Shown: positions 25,577 to 34,993 of the stretch, one piece after another
Position numbering within the stretch: position 1 is the stretch's first letter
How the letters are laid out: each line of letters starts with the position of its first letter
Assembly (NCBI RefSeq): GCF_039539445.1
Contig: NZ_BAABDD010000001.1
Coordinates: 481,229-545,228 of the forward strand
Source: Salinactinospora qingdaonensis
Lineage (GTDB): Bacteria > Actinomycetota > Actinomycetes > Streptosporangiales > Streptosporangiaceae
DNA length: 64,000 nucleotides
Reading direction: 5' to 3'
Translations under genes and position numbers: made by a program
The notes under the pieces: model-generated
Seen by the model: the letters and a program-made list of their open reading frames with translations, nothing else
The model's database searches: none
What the model was told of the DNA's origin: nothing

Positions 25577-25615
25577 GTGAAGTTCACTCACGTCAATGGC
25601 TAACGTGAAGTTCAC
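25577..25615. promoter_or_regulatory. Tandem palindromic operator between HATPase and XRE genes
   Basis: GTGAAGTTCAC, a perfect 11-base palindrome, occurs at 25577-25587 and again at 25605-25615, 28 bases apart. The second ends 23 bases before the XRE start. The pair lies in the divergent promoter region and is a good candidate for XRE autoregulation. Confidence 0.6.
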
Positions 25616-25638
25616 CAAAAAGATCGAAGGCTGAGCCC

Positions 25639-26508
25639 ATGGCAATGCAGCGCCCCCACAGCCCTTCCCTCCGCCGTCGGCGACTCTCTGCCGAACTGAA
25701 ACGCGCCCGGGAGAACATGGGCATGACGACGGCCCAGGTTGCCGGGGAACTCAAATGGGCTGTCGGCAAGATCAGCAAGATCGAGAACGCCGAGACCAAA
25801 CGCATCAGCACCCCGGACCTGGACAGACTGCTGGATCTCTACAAGATCAGGGACCAGGAGACCCGGGAAGCGATGCAAGCCCTCGCCCGGGACGCCCGGG
25901 AGCGCGGCTGGTGGTCGAAGTACAAGGAGATCTTCGGAGAACGCGCCCTTCCCGACTTCGAGGCCGAAGCTTCGAGCATCCGTAGCTTCGAAGCCTTGAG
26001 CATCCCAGGGCTACTGCAAACTCCGGAGTACGCAGAAGCAATCTTCAGAGGCGGACGCTACACAGCCCCTGAGGAGGTCAAACGCCGCGTGGACTTCCGG
26101 ATGGCCCGCCGGGAGATCCTGCTGCGTTTCAACCCGGCACACCTGCGTGCGGTCATCGACGAGGCAGCACTCCGCCGAGTCATCGGTGACCGGGAGGTGA
26201 TGCGAACCCAGTTGGAGCACCTGCTCTACATGGCGCAACTACCCAACGTTGACGTGCAGGTCCTCCCCTTCGAGGCTGGCGCGCACTCAGCACTTGCGGC
26301 TCCGTTCACGATCTTGGATTTCCCAGATCCGCTGGACACTCCGATTGTTTATATCGGTACAGTTACCGATGCTGTATTTCTAGAGGAACATGGAGACATC
26401 GAGCGATGCAGCGCGACCTTCGGCGACGTTCAGGGGGCTGCTATGAGCACTACACGATCAGCCGCCTTCATAAAAGACGTGATCGCATCTCTGGAGAGTG
26501 ACCAGTGA
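25639..26508 (+). CDS. XRE-family regulator with DUF5753 domain
   Basis: 289 residues. Helix-turn-helix near residues 15-75 (AELKRARENMGMTTAQVAGE, then KISKIENAETKRIS), followed by the DUF5753 sensor region with FEALSIPGLLQTPEYAEAIF and DVQVLPFEAGAHSALAAPF. These regulators are abundant in actinomycetes and act with a downstream DUF397 protein and often an anti-sigma-like ATPase, as here. It overlaps the DUF397 gene by GTGA. Two GTGAAGTTCAC palindromes just upstream are likely its operators. Confidence 0.9.
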   Translation: MAMQRPHSPSLRRRRLSAELKRARENMGMTTAQVAGELKWAVGKISKIENAETKRISTPDLDRLLDLYKIRDQETREAMQALARDARERGWWSKYKEIFGERALPDFEAEASSIRSFEALSIPGLLQTPEYAEAIFRGGRYTAPEEVKRRVDFRMARREILLRFNPAHLRAVIDEAALRRVIGDREVMRTQLEHLLYMAQLPNVDVQVLPFEAGAHSALAAPFTILDFPDPLDTPIVYIGTVTDAVFLEEHGDIERCSATFGDVQGAAMSTTRSAAFIKDVIASLESDQ

Positions 26509-26753
26509 ACGAGCTTCAGTTTCGGAAGAGCAGCTACAGCGGGCAAGATCAGAACTGTGTAGAAGTGGCCCACTTCTCTTCCAACTTCCATAAAAGCAGC
26601 TACAGCGGCCAAGGCCAAGGCTGCGTAGAAGTGGCTGACTTCCCCTGCGGAGCGGCTGTCAGAGACTCGAAGCGTCCCGAGCACGGCCACCTCGCCTTCC
26701 CCGCCAGTGAGTGGAAAGCGTTCCTGAAAGCAGCGTGCGAGGAACAGCTCTAG
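26505..26753 (+). CDS. DUF397 protein with duplicated motif
   Basis: 82 residues from GTG 26505, overlapping the XRE stop. DUF397 proteins are small partners of XRE/DUF5753 regulators. The usual single KSSYSG...CVEVA motif occurs twice here: RKSSYSGQDQNCVEVAHF (7-24) and HKSSYSGQGQGCVEVADF (29-46), a 66-base in-frame duplication. The remainder (VRDSKRPEHGHLAFPASEW) is the normal C-terminus. Its TAG stop is shared with the first bases of MITE-like element B. Confidence 0.88.
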   Translation: MNELQFRKSSYSGQDQNCVEVAHFSSNFHKSSYSGQGQGCVEVADFPCGAAVRDSKRPEHGHLAFPASEWKAFLKAACEEQL

Positions 26754-26918
26754 GTTCTGTTTTTGAACGGATGGGGCGTGGGGCCACGGGGGTGTTCGTC
26801 GTCCGCTCGTGCCTCGATCGCTTCGCGATCTCGGCAGCCCGCGTAGGCGGATAGCGGGCGCGCTCGCCCACGTGCGCCCACCACCGGCCCTGGCCGTTCT
26901 TCCAAAAAACAGAACCTA
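26752..26918 (-). mobile_element. ~167-bp MITE-like element B
   Basis: AGGTTCTGTT at 26752-26761 and AACAGAACCT at 26908-26917 are terminal inverted repeats, extended by T/A runs, with TA on both outer sides. The interior is the reverse complement of element A (20738-20901), with the core GATCGCTTCGCGATC at about 26817-26831. It carries no transposase. It begins at the stop codon of the DUF397 gene and ends 90 bases before the drmMI stop. Confidence 0.75.
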
Positions 26919-27007
26919 GCTGGGAAGCCCGCCCCACCGGCGTGAACTCCTGACAACTCTCCGCCCTAGTCTCCTGCTTTCCTCCTCTTTCCGCCTGCTG
27001 GCCGAGG

Positions 27008-30000
27008 CTAGAACAGGGCGTTGTCCGGCTTGAACAGGCCGCCGTCGATAGATTCCTGATCATCGGCGGCGGTCTTGTGTGGTTGCTGGGCTTTCTTGGC
27101 CTTGCGACGCTTGGCGCGGGCACCGGGCTTGTGCTTCCCTTGCTCGACTTCCGCCTTGTAGCGGGCGTGGTTCAACTCCAGCAGCCGGTCCAGCACCTCG
27201 ACCCGAGCGGCAGGACTGATCGTCCATCGCGTTCCCTGCGGCGTCTCGTGGTGATCGTGGCCAAGGTCGAGATCCATCCAGCCGTAAGCCTGCTTGACCG
27301 CCTCGTCGATCTCGACATGGATCTCCCGAAGCCGATCGATCTCGGTATCACTGTGATTGGGATCGTGGACCAGATTGTAGAGCGAAGTCAGACCAAGATC
27401 GCGGTTGATCATGAGGGGCTTACGGAAATCGTGGAGGGCTTGACCGCTTTTCTTAATACTTGAGACCAAACTCGGCTTGGGAAAAGTCTCATAACAATCC
27501 GAAGGAGTATAGCGCAAGTCTGCTTTCATACTTGACCCTCGGGACATCATCCAAACATAGCTCTGCCCACTAGCAAGAAGGGCAAAGTTTGACAGATCAG
27601 CTTGAGAGATAACAACGATCTGCTCACTCATAACCATGCCACGATCCACGAAATCAGGCTGAGCCGTTCGGCTCACCCTGGCAATCACCAGTACTTGCTC
27701 CAGCCCGGCGATGGCCTCATACATATCCGCAGCACGTTCCGCGAACTGCCACCAACGTTCTCTACGAGCAGCCCGATTGTTTTTTGCTCTGACTGGCTTC
27801 ACCTCACGCTCGACGATCTCGAACGGTTCGGGGTATTCCCGCGCTTGTTCTTCGCTCATCGAGCCGAAGTTGATGACCCAGCGGCTCGGGGAGCAGTCGG
27901 GGCGGGAGTTGAGGTCTTTGCCGTTGAGGTAGGGGAAGAGTACGTCCCTGTTCTTTGGGTTGCGTTCGATCAGCTCGCGGGCGTGCTCCGGTTCGAGGAC
28001 GAAGCCCTCTCCTAAGACGTAGGAACCGATGAACGACTGATCCTCGTTCTCCACCAGCCGGTGCGGGTTGCCGGTCACCCGGGACCGGGCGTCGAGGGAG
28101 GGGGTGATGGCGTTGACGGGAGTGTCGCCGAGAACGGACCTCTCGCGTTCGCCCGTATGTCCGGCCCACACCAGGGACACATAGACGTTGGCGGTGCCTT
28201 CCCACTTGCGGGACTTCTCGGCGCGGTAGATGGTCCAGCCCTGTTCGGTCACCCGGTCGAGGCCGACCTCCCGGGTGTCGCCCTGGGCGATGGTGTTGGT
28301 GGCGATGATGCCGGTGCGGCCCTTGGCGGCGACCTTCAGGTTGCGCAGCAGGAAATAGGAGCACAGGTCGGCGCTGCCGCGCCTGCCGTCGGCGACGTCG
28401 ACCACCAGGTACTCGCGCACGTCGGTGCCCAGGGTGCCGGTGAGGCGCTGCCCGCCCATGAAGGGCGGGTTGCCCACCACGGCGTCGAACCCGCCGTTTC
28501 CCATCACCTCGGGAAACTCCAGCGCCCAGTGCAGCGGCCGGATGGGCGCGTCGCGCCGGCCGGTGAGCCAGTCCTGGACGCGCTCTCGGAGCCGCTGCTC
28601 CTTGAGGAAGTCGAAGGAGTCCTCGTCCAGCAGTTCACGCACGTCGGCGGAGATGTTGGCCAGCAGGTCGTTGTAGGCGTCGTGCCAATTGAGCTGTTTG
28701 CTCTCGGCGTCGCCGTCGACCCACCAACGTTCCACCTCGGTGTAGCGGTCGGCGGCCAGAGCGGCGGCGACGACGGTGTCGGCGGCCAGCCGCAACTGTT
28801 CGGAGCGCTGCTCGGCGCGCGCGAGCAGCCGCGCCTTCTCGGCGATGTCGCCGGGATCGCGCACAGGGGTGCGTTCGATCTCCTCGCGCAACGCGACGAC
28901 CTCTTCGAGGACCTTGTCGATGTAGCCGCCGACGTCGCCCACAATCTGGGCGTTGACCTGGCGCCCTTCGGCCGGGGTGGTGTGGAAGGCGCGCACCTGC
29001 TCCTCGCTGATCAGGCCCACGAGGGAATCGCCGCAGCGTAGCGCGTGGTCGAGGAAGCTGAACGGAGTGTTCTTCTCCAGCGTCTCCAGCCACAGCGACA
29101 GCTTGGCCAGCTCCACGGCCATGTCGTCGCGGTCGACGCCGTAGATGCTGGCGGCGACGACCTTGCGCTTGGCGAACAGCCGCAGCTCGTCAAGTTCGTG
29201 GTCGGCGCCCACCGCTTGCAGCACCTCCTCGGGAACGCCGTCGCGCTGCCATGCCTGCACGACCCGTTCGGCGAGGTAGCGGCACGCGGAGACGAGGAAG
29301 GCCCCCGATCCCATGGCGGGGTCCACGACCTTGAGGGCGAGGAGCTCCTCGGCCGGGCGCACCCGCCAGTCGGCCTCGGCGGCGCCCTCGGCAGGGCCGG
29401 GGCGGTGCACCAGCGGGTCGAGGGTGTGGCGCACGACCTGTTCGGCGAGGGTGCGCGGCGTGTAGTGGGTACCGGTCGTGCGCCGCTCCCCCACACGGGT
29501 GAACAGCACCGAGCCCGCCGGGAAGAGCGTGGGCTCCTCGCGCAGGTCGGTGCGGAGCAGCCCCCAGAACGGGAGGGCGCGCTCGGTGAGCTCGTCGTCG
29601 GAGTCGGCGGCGGCGTGCAGGGCGGCGCGCTGCTCGGCCTTGGGGGTTTCGGTGCGGGCCCTGTCAAGCTGTTTGGGGGTGGCGCCGGTCTGCTCGCGCA
29701 GCCACTCGCGAAACGCCTCCTCCCCCGCCGAGTACTGTTCCTCCAGTTCACGCAGCGGCAGTTCCGGTTCGAGCTTGCCGAACAGGCCCACGTAGTGCTC
29801 GTCGACCTTGCGGCAGGAGAACTCCAGCAGGCCCTCGTAGATGTGGCCGATGTCCTCCACGCCCAGCCCCTTGTAGGAGATGCGGGTGGGAGTCTTGTGT
29901 TTGCGGCCGCGCAGCATCAGCAGCGCGTCGAGCATCTGGAACACGACACGGTCGGTGACGCGGCAGTCGGCCAGCCAGGAGAACCGTTCGGGGTCGAACA

Positions 30001-31084
30001 GCGAGCCGCCGTAGGGCGGCAGCCGCAGGTCAGGGTGCTCGCTTCCCCGGTGGATGCCGGTGAACAGGGCGATCAGCCGAGGCCAGGCGGCGGCTCGGCG
30101 GTCGCCGACCTGTTCGCCGTAGCGGTCGCGTTCGGCGGCGAGCTGGTCGTAGAGACGGGTGACGGAGTAGTGCTCGGTGTAGAGGTCGTCGGCGGGCAGC
30201 AGCCGCTGTTCCTCGGCGTAGAGCAGGAACACCAGGCGCATGAGCACGGTGAGCGCGCCGCGGTAGATCTCGCGTTCGGGCACCGGCGCCAGCAGGGCGC
30301 CGCGGGTCTCGCGGTCGAGCCGGGCGATCTCGTCGACGAGGAGTTCCACGGCCTGGCGCACCTGTAGGCCCAGCTCCTCGGTGAGGCGGCCCTGGGAGTT
30401 GGCGGTGCGGGAGAACAGGGCGGCGGTGGAGTCGGAGGTGGTGGCGCCGTCAGGGCTGACCGGCGGGATCTGCACGCGGTTGCCGGCGAGCAGGGTGGTG
30501 AAGGCCGCGAGCAGTCCACGTTCCTCCAGCCACAGGTCGGCGTCGAAGACGCCGACGGAGGTGGGTTTGCCGGGGCGGGCGTGGACCAGCGCCCACATCC
30601 GGCCGTTGGTGACCAGGGCCAGGGGCACCCCGTCGCGGCGGCAGCGAGCGGCGGCCTGCTCCACCGGCGAGGGCCGGTCGGCGGCCGAAGCGGTGAGGTC
30701 GCTGTCCCAGGGCAGCCGGTAGGCCAGCAGGCGGGGCTGGGTGCCGCCGCGCTGTCCGGGGCCGGTCAGGACAAAGTCGGGGTGGGGGCCGGGGCCGGTG
30801 CGGTCGGGCTCGGCGCGGAAGCGTTCCCGCCAGCCCAGGAGTTCGCCGAAGACCAGCTCGCTCCAGGCGGGCAGCAGCAGGTCAGGGGCGGCCTGCACCT
30901 CGTCCCAGGCAGTACGCAGCCGGTCGCGCAGCTCGGCGCCGGGGGCGGCCATCCCCTGCGGGAACGCCTCCAGCAACACGTCGACCGAGAGGAACGGGCC
31001 ATCGGGGGCGAGTAGTTGCAGCCACTCGGCGTGCTGCTCGCCAGGAGACTGCTGGGGAATGCGGGGGCGGCGCGCGGGGGGCAT
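27008..31084 (-). CDS. drmMI: DISARM adenine-N6 DNA methyltransferase DrmMI
   Basis: 1358 residues from ATG 31084 behind TGAGGAC. Long N-terminal half, then the methyltransferase with motif I DPAMGSGAFLVSACRYLAE (~590-610) and catalytic motif IV GNPPFMGGQR (~873-882), the NPPF type of adenine-N6 enzymes related to Eco57I and PglX. The C-terminal third is a target-recognition-like region and ends in a Lys-rich tail. In class 1 DISARM this enzyme marks host DNA as self. It follows drmD on the same strand; the ~720-base gap between them holds repeat copy 3. Confidence 0.9.
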   Translation of the reverse strand: MPPARRPRIPQQSPGEQHAEWLQLLAPDGPFLSVDVLLEAFPQGMAAPGAELRDRLRTAWDEVQAAPDLLLPAWSELVFGELLGWRERFRAEPDRTGPGPHPDFVLTGPGQRGGTQPRLLAYRLPWDSDLTASAADRPSPVEQAAARCRRDGVPLALVTNGRMWALVHARPGKPTSVGVFDADLWLEERGLLAAFTTLLAGNRVQIPPVSPDGATTSDSTAALFSRTANSQGRLTEELGLQVRQAVELLVDEIARLDRETRGALLAPVPEREIYRGALTVLMRLVFLLYAEEQRLLPADDLYTEHYSVTRLYDQLAAERDRYGEQVGDRRAAAWPRLIALFTGIHRGSEHPDLRLPPYGGSLFDPERFSWLADCRVTDRVVFQMLDALLMLRGRKHKTPTRISYKGLGVEDIGHIYEGLLEFSCRKVDEHYVGLFGKLEPELPLRELEEQYSAGEEAFREWLREQTGATPKQLDRARTETPKAEQRAALHAAADSDDELTERALPFWGLLRTDLREEPTLFPAGSVLFTRVGERRTTGTHYTPRTLAEQVVRHTLDPLVHRPGPAEGAAEADWRVRPAEELLALKVVDPAMGSGAFLVSACRYLAERVVQAWQRDGVPEEVLQAVGADHELDELRLFAKRKVVAASIYGVDRDDMAVELAKLSLWLETLEKNTPFSFLDHALRCGDSLVGLISEEQVRAFHTTPAEGRQVNAQIVGDVGGYIDKVLEEVVALREEIERTPVRDPGDIAEKARLLARAEQRSEQLRLAADTVVAAALAADRYTEVERWWVDGDAESKQLNWHDAYNDLLANISADVRELLDEDSFDFLKEQRLRERVQDWLTGRRDAPIRPLHWALEFPEVMGNGGFDAVVGNPPFMGGQRLTGTLGTDVREYLVVDVADGRRGSADLCSYFLLRNLKVAAKGRTGIIATNTIAQGDTREVGLDRVTEQGWTIYRAEKSRKWEGTANVYVSLVWAGHTGERERSVLGDTPVNAITPSLDARSRVTGNPHRLVENEDQSFIGSYVLGEGFVLEPEHARELIERNPKNRDVLFPYLNGKDLNSRPDCSPSRWVINFGSMSEEQAREYPEPFEIVEREVKPVRAKNNRAARRERWWQFAERAADMYEAIAGLEQVLVIARVSRTAQPDFVDRGMVMSEQIVVISQADLSNFALLASGQSYVWMMSRGSSMKADLRYTPSDCYETFPKPSLVSSIKKSGQALHDFRKPLMINRDLGLTSLYNLVHDPNHSDTEIDRLREIHVEIDEAVKQAYGWMDLDLGHDHHETPQGTRWTISPAARVEVLDRLLELNHARYKAEVEQGKHKPGARAKRRKAKKAQQPHKTAADDQESIDGGLFKPDNALF

Positions 31085-31279
31085 GTCCTCAGGCTATCGA
31101 GCGGAGCGGCCGTCGCCTGCCCGTTCGGCGTGATGCGGGGCGCTTCTCGGCGGGCGCGGCGGCCCAAGCATCATGGGCGTCAGCGGGCGGCCTGCACCGA
31201 TTTTCACGGCCGCTGGTCACGGCCACGAGGCGGCAGCGGCAGGTGAGTGGACTTCTAGGGGTGGCAAGCCGGAGGTGGT

Positions 31280-31590
31280 GGCGTTCGCTCGTACCTCCAT
31301 CGCTGGGCGCGCCCGGCCGCCTGCAAAGGCGCGATGGCTGGGGTGGCCTCAAACGATGCAGGTGACCGCCGCGGGAGGAAACGCCGCTACAGCCCCAAAC
31401 GCGACAGCGGGTGGCATCCTCCCCGGATACGGCGCCAGATGGGGCAGGTTCTCAAGCGCGATCGTTCCTCGGGGGTGAGGGGACACCTTCCCGGACACGG
31501 TTTCAGGGTGCGGCCCCAGACACGGCCCCTCTCGGGGCTGTCGAGATCGCGCAGCGATCCGGGCAAGGGCGCTGGGAAGCACCACGCTGC
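31280..31590. repeat. Degenerate ~310-bp intergenic repeat, copy 3
   Basis: The left arm near 31280-31315 (GTTCGCTCGTACCTCCATCGC) and the right arm near 31538-31575 (GTCGAGATCGCGCAGCGATC) are diverged inverted versions of the 36-bp ends at 1688-2004. A further weak core-like segment lies at about 31720-31745. It lies in the ~720-base gap between drmD and drmMI, where no convincing gene is seen. Confidence 0.55.
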
Positions 31591-31804
31591 CGGCGCCGGC
31601 AGCCCGAGGGCGGCGCCGCCCCGGAACTGTTCTCGGGCACGCCAGCTCCCGCCTCGAACGCCCATAGCCGTCGCCGGTGTCGCCGCCAGGCGGTTTTCGA
31701 CGCCGAATGTCGCCGCGCGGCAACTCTCGCAGCGATCACGGCCGCCCCGACCCGCCCCAGCGCCCTGGCACCCCCGGTCGATCGGTGGTCTCGGGGCGAG
31801 GCTC

Positions 31805-34800
31805 TCACCGCGCCAGGGACGCGGGGACCAGGAACGTGACCGCGGCCGGGAACCAGCGGGGGGTGGGTTCGGCGTAGCGGCGCCGCAGTGCCCTCGCCTC
31901 CTGCTCCTTTTGGCGCGGGATGTCGGCCAGGCGCTCGCTCAGGGCGTGGCGGTCGCGGCGCATCTGGTCCTTCTCTCCCTCGCTGTAGTCGAAGAGACTC
32001 TGCTGCTGCCACTGCGGCGTCTCGTCGAGGGCGGCGCGAATGGCCGTGTCCAACTCGTCGAGCACGGCCTGAATCGCGCGCACCTCCTCTTCGCAGCGTT
32101 TCTCCAGCGTCTTCTCCAGGCTGCGGGAGCGCTGCCGCGCCCGCGTGCGCAGCGCCCGGCGCAGCGGTTCGGCCAGCTCGGGCCACAGCTCGGCCAGGCT
32201 CTGGCGCACGTTTTCGGGGACGGGCCGTTGGGAGGCCGCCGCCAGCCAGCGCGCAAGATCGTCCTCCCTGGCGCGGCTGAACCGGCCCTGCTCGATGAGG
32301 CCACCGGCGGCCAGCACCTCCTCGTGCAGCCGGGTGCCTTCAGCGCCGGTGATGACGACCCGGCCGTGGGCCACCACCGCCGGCGTGCGCAGCAGGTCGG
32401 AGTCGACGACGCGGGCGGTGACGCGGGCCAGCCGCTGCCCGTCGGACCACAGCTCGCGGCGCAGCAGGGTCAGACACAGATCCACCAGGCGGTGTTTGAG
32501 ATGCAACAGCACCAGGTCGTTGCGGCCCACCACGGCGTCGGGGTCGAACGTGACCAGGCGCTCGGCACCAGTGACCGGGTGCATGAGGCCGTCGTTGCGG
32601 GCGCTGGCCCACGCCCCGGCCAGCTCGGGCAGCCGGAAGCAGCGCGCACGCACCCCCTCGGGCGGTGCGGCCTCGGTCAGGTCCTTGCGGTGGGCCAGCC
32701 GCAGCCCCGTGCGCACCACGTGCTCCAACGTCTGGGGGGTGAGGTCCAGGCGCGCCCGGCTGCCGGCCAGTTCGTCGCTGAGCCACTCCACCTCGCGGCG
32801 CAGGTCGCGTTCGATGCGCAGTCGCGCGTTACCGGCCCGGTTGCGGATCTCCACGTCGGTCTCGTGCCAGTCGGAGCGTCGGCCCAGCATCTTCTGCTCG
32901 ACCTGGGAGGCGATGACGTCGCCCGCGCTGCCCAGATCCTCGCGGATACGGTCGACCTTCTCGGCGGCCACCCGCAAGAACCCCAGCTCGTCCTCCAGAG
33001 TGCCGCTGGGGGCCGTCTGCCAGCCGCGCGGCACGAAGTGGGTGACCTCCACCCGGTCGGCGACCTGGCCGTGACGGTCGATGCGGCCGTTGCGCTGCTC
33101 CAGCCGGTTGGGGTTCCACGGGATCTCCCAGTGCAGCAGCCGGTGGCAGTGGCGTTGCAGGTTGATGCCCTCGCTGGCGGCGTCGGTGGCCACCAGAATC
33201 CGCATAGCGCCAAGGTCGGGATCGTCGGTGAAGACGTTCTTGACGTGCTCGCGTTCCTCGGTGTCCTGGCCGCCGTAGAGCAGCGCCACCCGCTCGCCGC
33301 CGCGCCCGCCGTAGCCGGCGTCGATGAGGCGCTGGTGCAGCCAGCGCTGGGTGTCGCGGTACTCGGTGAAGATGATGACGCGCTCGGTCGACCACTGCGC
33401 GGCCGGTCCCGGCCCGCCTTCGGCGAACACGATCGGATCGAGCCAGGAGCGCAGCGCTGTGAACTTGGCGTCGGGGCGGTCCTGGGCCTGATGTGCCCGG
33501 TCGCGCAGCTCGTAGAGGAGTCGCCGCTCCTCCCCGGTGAGCGGAGGCGCCCCGCGCCGGGCGGTGGCGAACGCCTCGACCTCGGCCTCCCGGTAGTCGG
33601 TATCGTGCTCGGCGGCCTCGGCCAGCCGTTCGGCCAGCGGCGCGAGAACGCGGGGAACCGCCTCGTCGGGCAGGGCGGGGCCGGGCTCGTCCTTGGCCAC
33701 CATGGAGGTCAGATGCGTCTCGATGGTTTCGGCGAACGCCTTGGGTGAGGAGAACAGTCGTTTCTTCAGCAGGGTGGTGACGAAATCGGCGGCGTGGCGC
33801 CCCGAGGCGTGGCCGCTCTGGCGGCGCCGGCTCGCAGCGTAGTCGTTGAGCAGGTCGTGGGTGGTGCGTTCCTCGGGGGTGTAGTCGACGTCGAGGTAGC
33901 CCAATTCGCGCTTGGGGAAGCGTTCCCGGCCGTCCCAGCGCTTGGGTAGGTCGCGTTTGAGGCGGCGCACCATCGCGCGGTCCAACTGTTCCCGCGTGGG
34001 GGCCACGCCGCGGGCGAAGCGCTGGTCGTCGAGCAGTTCCAGCAAGGCTGAAAACGACTCGGGGTAGCCGTTGTGAGGGGTGGCCGACAGGAACAGCCGA
34101 TGCTCACAGTGCGGGGCGAGCTCGCGCACGGCCATGGTGCGCTGGGAGTCGACCGCGTAGCGCCCGCTGCCCGCGGGTGCGCAGGAATGGACCTCGTCGA
34201 CGACGAGCAGGTCGAAAGCGCGCGGGTACTCGGGGATCTCGGGCAGCACCTCGCGCAGCATGCGCATCGGACGCGGGCGTTTGAGCCAGTCGACGCTGAC
34301 GATCAGCCGAGGATAGTGGGTCCACGGGTTGGCGTAGCGGCCGCGTTCGCGCCGCAGCCGCTTAAGTAGGTCGGCGTCGACGATGCGAAAGTCCAGCCCG
34401 AACTTGTCGCGCATCTCGTCGTGCCACTGGCGCGTGAGACCGGCGGGGCAGACGATGAGCATCGTGCGGGCGCGGTGGCGCAGGTGCAGCTCCTGCATGA
34501 CCAGACCGGCTTCGATGGTCTTGCCCAACCCCACGTCGTCGGCGATCAGCAGGTTGGTACGCGGCATGGACAGCGCGCGCACCACGGGTTCGAGCTGGTA
34601 CTCCTCGATCTCGATCCCGGAACGGAACGGCGCTTGCAGCGCCGTGGTGTCGGCCGATGCGATGGCCCCCCAGCGCACGGCGTGCAGGAAAGCGTCGAGT
34701 TCGGCGGGGTCATCGAAGCCGCGCTGCGGGCCAGGGAGCTCGCTGACCTCGTGGATCTGGGTGCCCGGCTCCAACTCCCACAGGACCTGGGCGGTGTCGC

Positions 34801-34993
34801 GCTGGGCGTCGTCCTCCACGCTGGTCAAAGAGACGACGTGCTGGGGCCGTGCGGTGGCGATGTGGGGATCGCTGGCGACCACAGAACCGGCCCATACATC
34901 GGAGACCCCCCAGACGCGGTTGCGTACCGTGACGAGCTGTCCGATCTCGGGGGGTGACGTCGGTTCCGCAGAGGGGGCGGCCTCGATACTCAT
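31805..34993 (-). CDS. drmD: DISARM SNF2-like helicase DrmD
   Basis: 1062 residues from ATG 34993. SF2/SNF2 motifs in order: IADDVGLGKTIEAGL (Walker A, ~150), IVCPAGLTRQWHDEM (~180), LLVVDEVHSCAP (DEVH, ~262), LFLSATPHNG (~300), VIIFTEYRDTQRWL (~530), and the motif V-VI region ATDAASEGINLQ...QRNGRIDRHGQ (~595-640). DrmD defines class 1 DISARM together with drmMI. It is the first gene of the minus-strand system. The C-terminal ~400 residues are helical and carry KR-rich coiled segments. In-frame sequence upstream of 34993 lacks family similarity. Confidence 0.9.
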   Translation of the reverse strand: MSIEAAPSAEPTSPPEIGQLVTVRNRVWGVSDVWAGSVVASDPHIATARPQHVVSLTSVEDDAQRDTAQVLWELEPGTQIHEVSELPGPQRGFDDPAELDAFLHAVRWGAIASADTTALQAPFRSGIEIEEYQLEPVVRALSMPRTNLLIADDVGLGKTIEAGLVMQELHLRHRARTMLIVCPAGLTRQWHDEMRDKFGLDFRIVDADLLKRLRRERGRYANPWTHYPRLIVSVDWLKRPRPMRMLREVLPEIPEYPRAFDLLVVDEVHSCAPAGSGRYAVDSQRTMAVRELAPHCEHRLFLSATPHNGYPESFSALLELLDDQRFARGVAPTREQLDRAMVRRLKRDLPKRWDGRERFPKRELGYLDVDYTPEERTTHDLLNDYAASRRRQSGHASGRHAADFVTTLLKKRLFSSPKAFAETIETHLTSMVAKDEPGPALPDEAVPRVLAPLAERLAEAAEHDTDYREAEVEAFATARRGAPPLTGEERRLLYELRDRAHQAQDRPDAKFTALRSWLDPIVFAEGGPGPAAQWSTERVIIFTEYRDTQRWLHQRLIDAGYGGRGGERVALLYGGQDTEEREHVKNVFTDDPDLGAMRILVATDAASEGINLQRHCHRLLHWEIPWNPNRLEQRNGRIDRHGQVADRVEVTHFVPRGWQTAPSGTLEDELGFLRVAAEKVDRIREDLGSAGDVIASQVEQKMLGRRSDWHETDVEIRNRAGNARLRIERDLRREVEWLSDELAGSRARLDLTPQTLEHVVRTGLRLAHRKDLTEAAPPEGVRARCFRLPELAGAWASARNDGLMHPVTGAERLVTFDPDAVVGRNDLVLLHLKHRLVDLCLTLLRRELWSDGQRLARVTARVVDSDLLRTPAVVAHGRVVITGAEGTRLHEEVLAAGGLIEQGRFSRAREDDLARWLAAASQRPVPENVRQSLAELWPELAEPLRRALRTRARQRSRSLEKTLEKRCEEEVRAIQAVLDELDTAIRAALDETPQWQQQSLFDYSEGEKDQMRRDRHALSERLADIPRQKEQEARALRRRYAEPTPRWFPAAVTFLVPASLAR

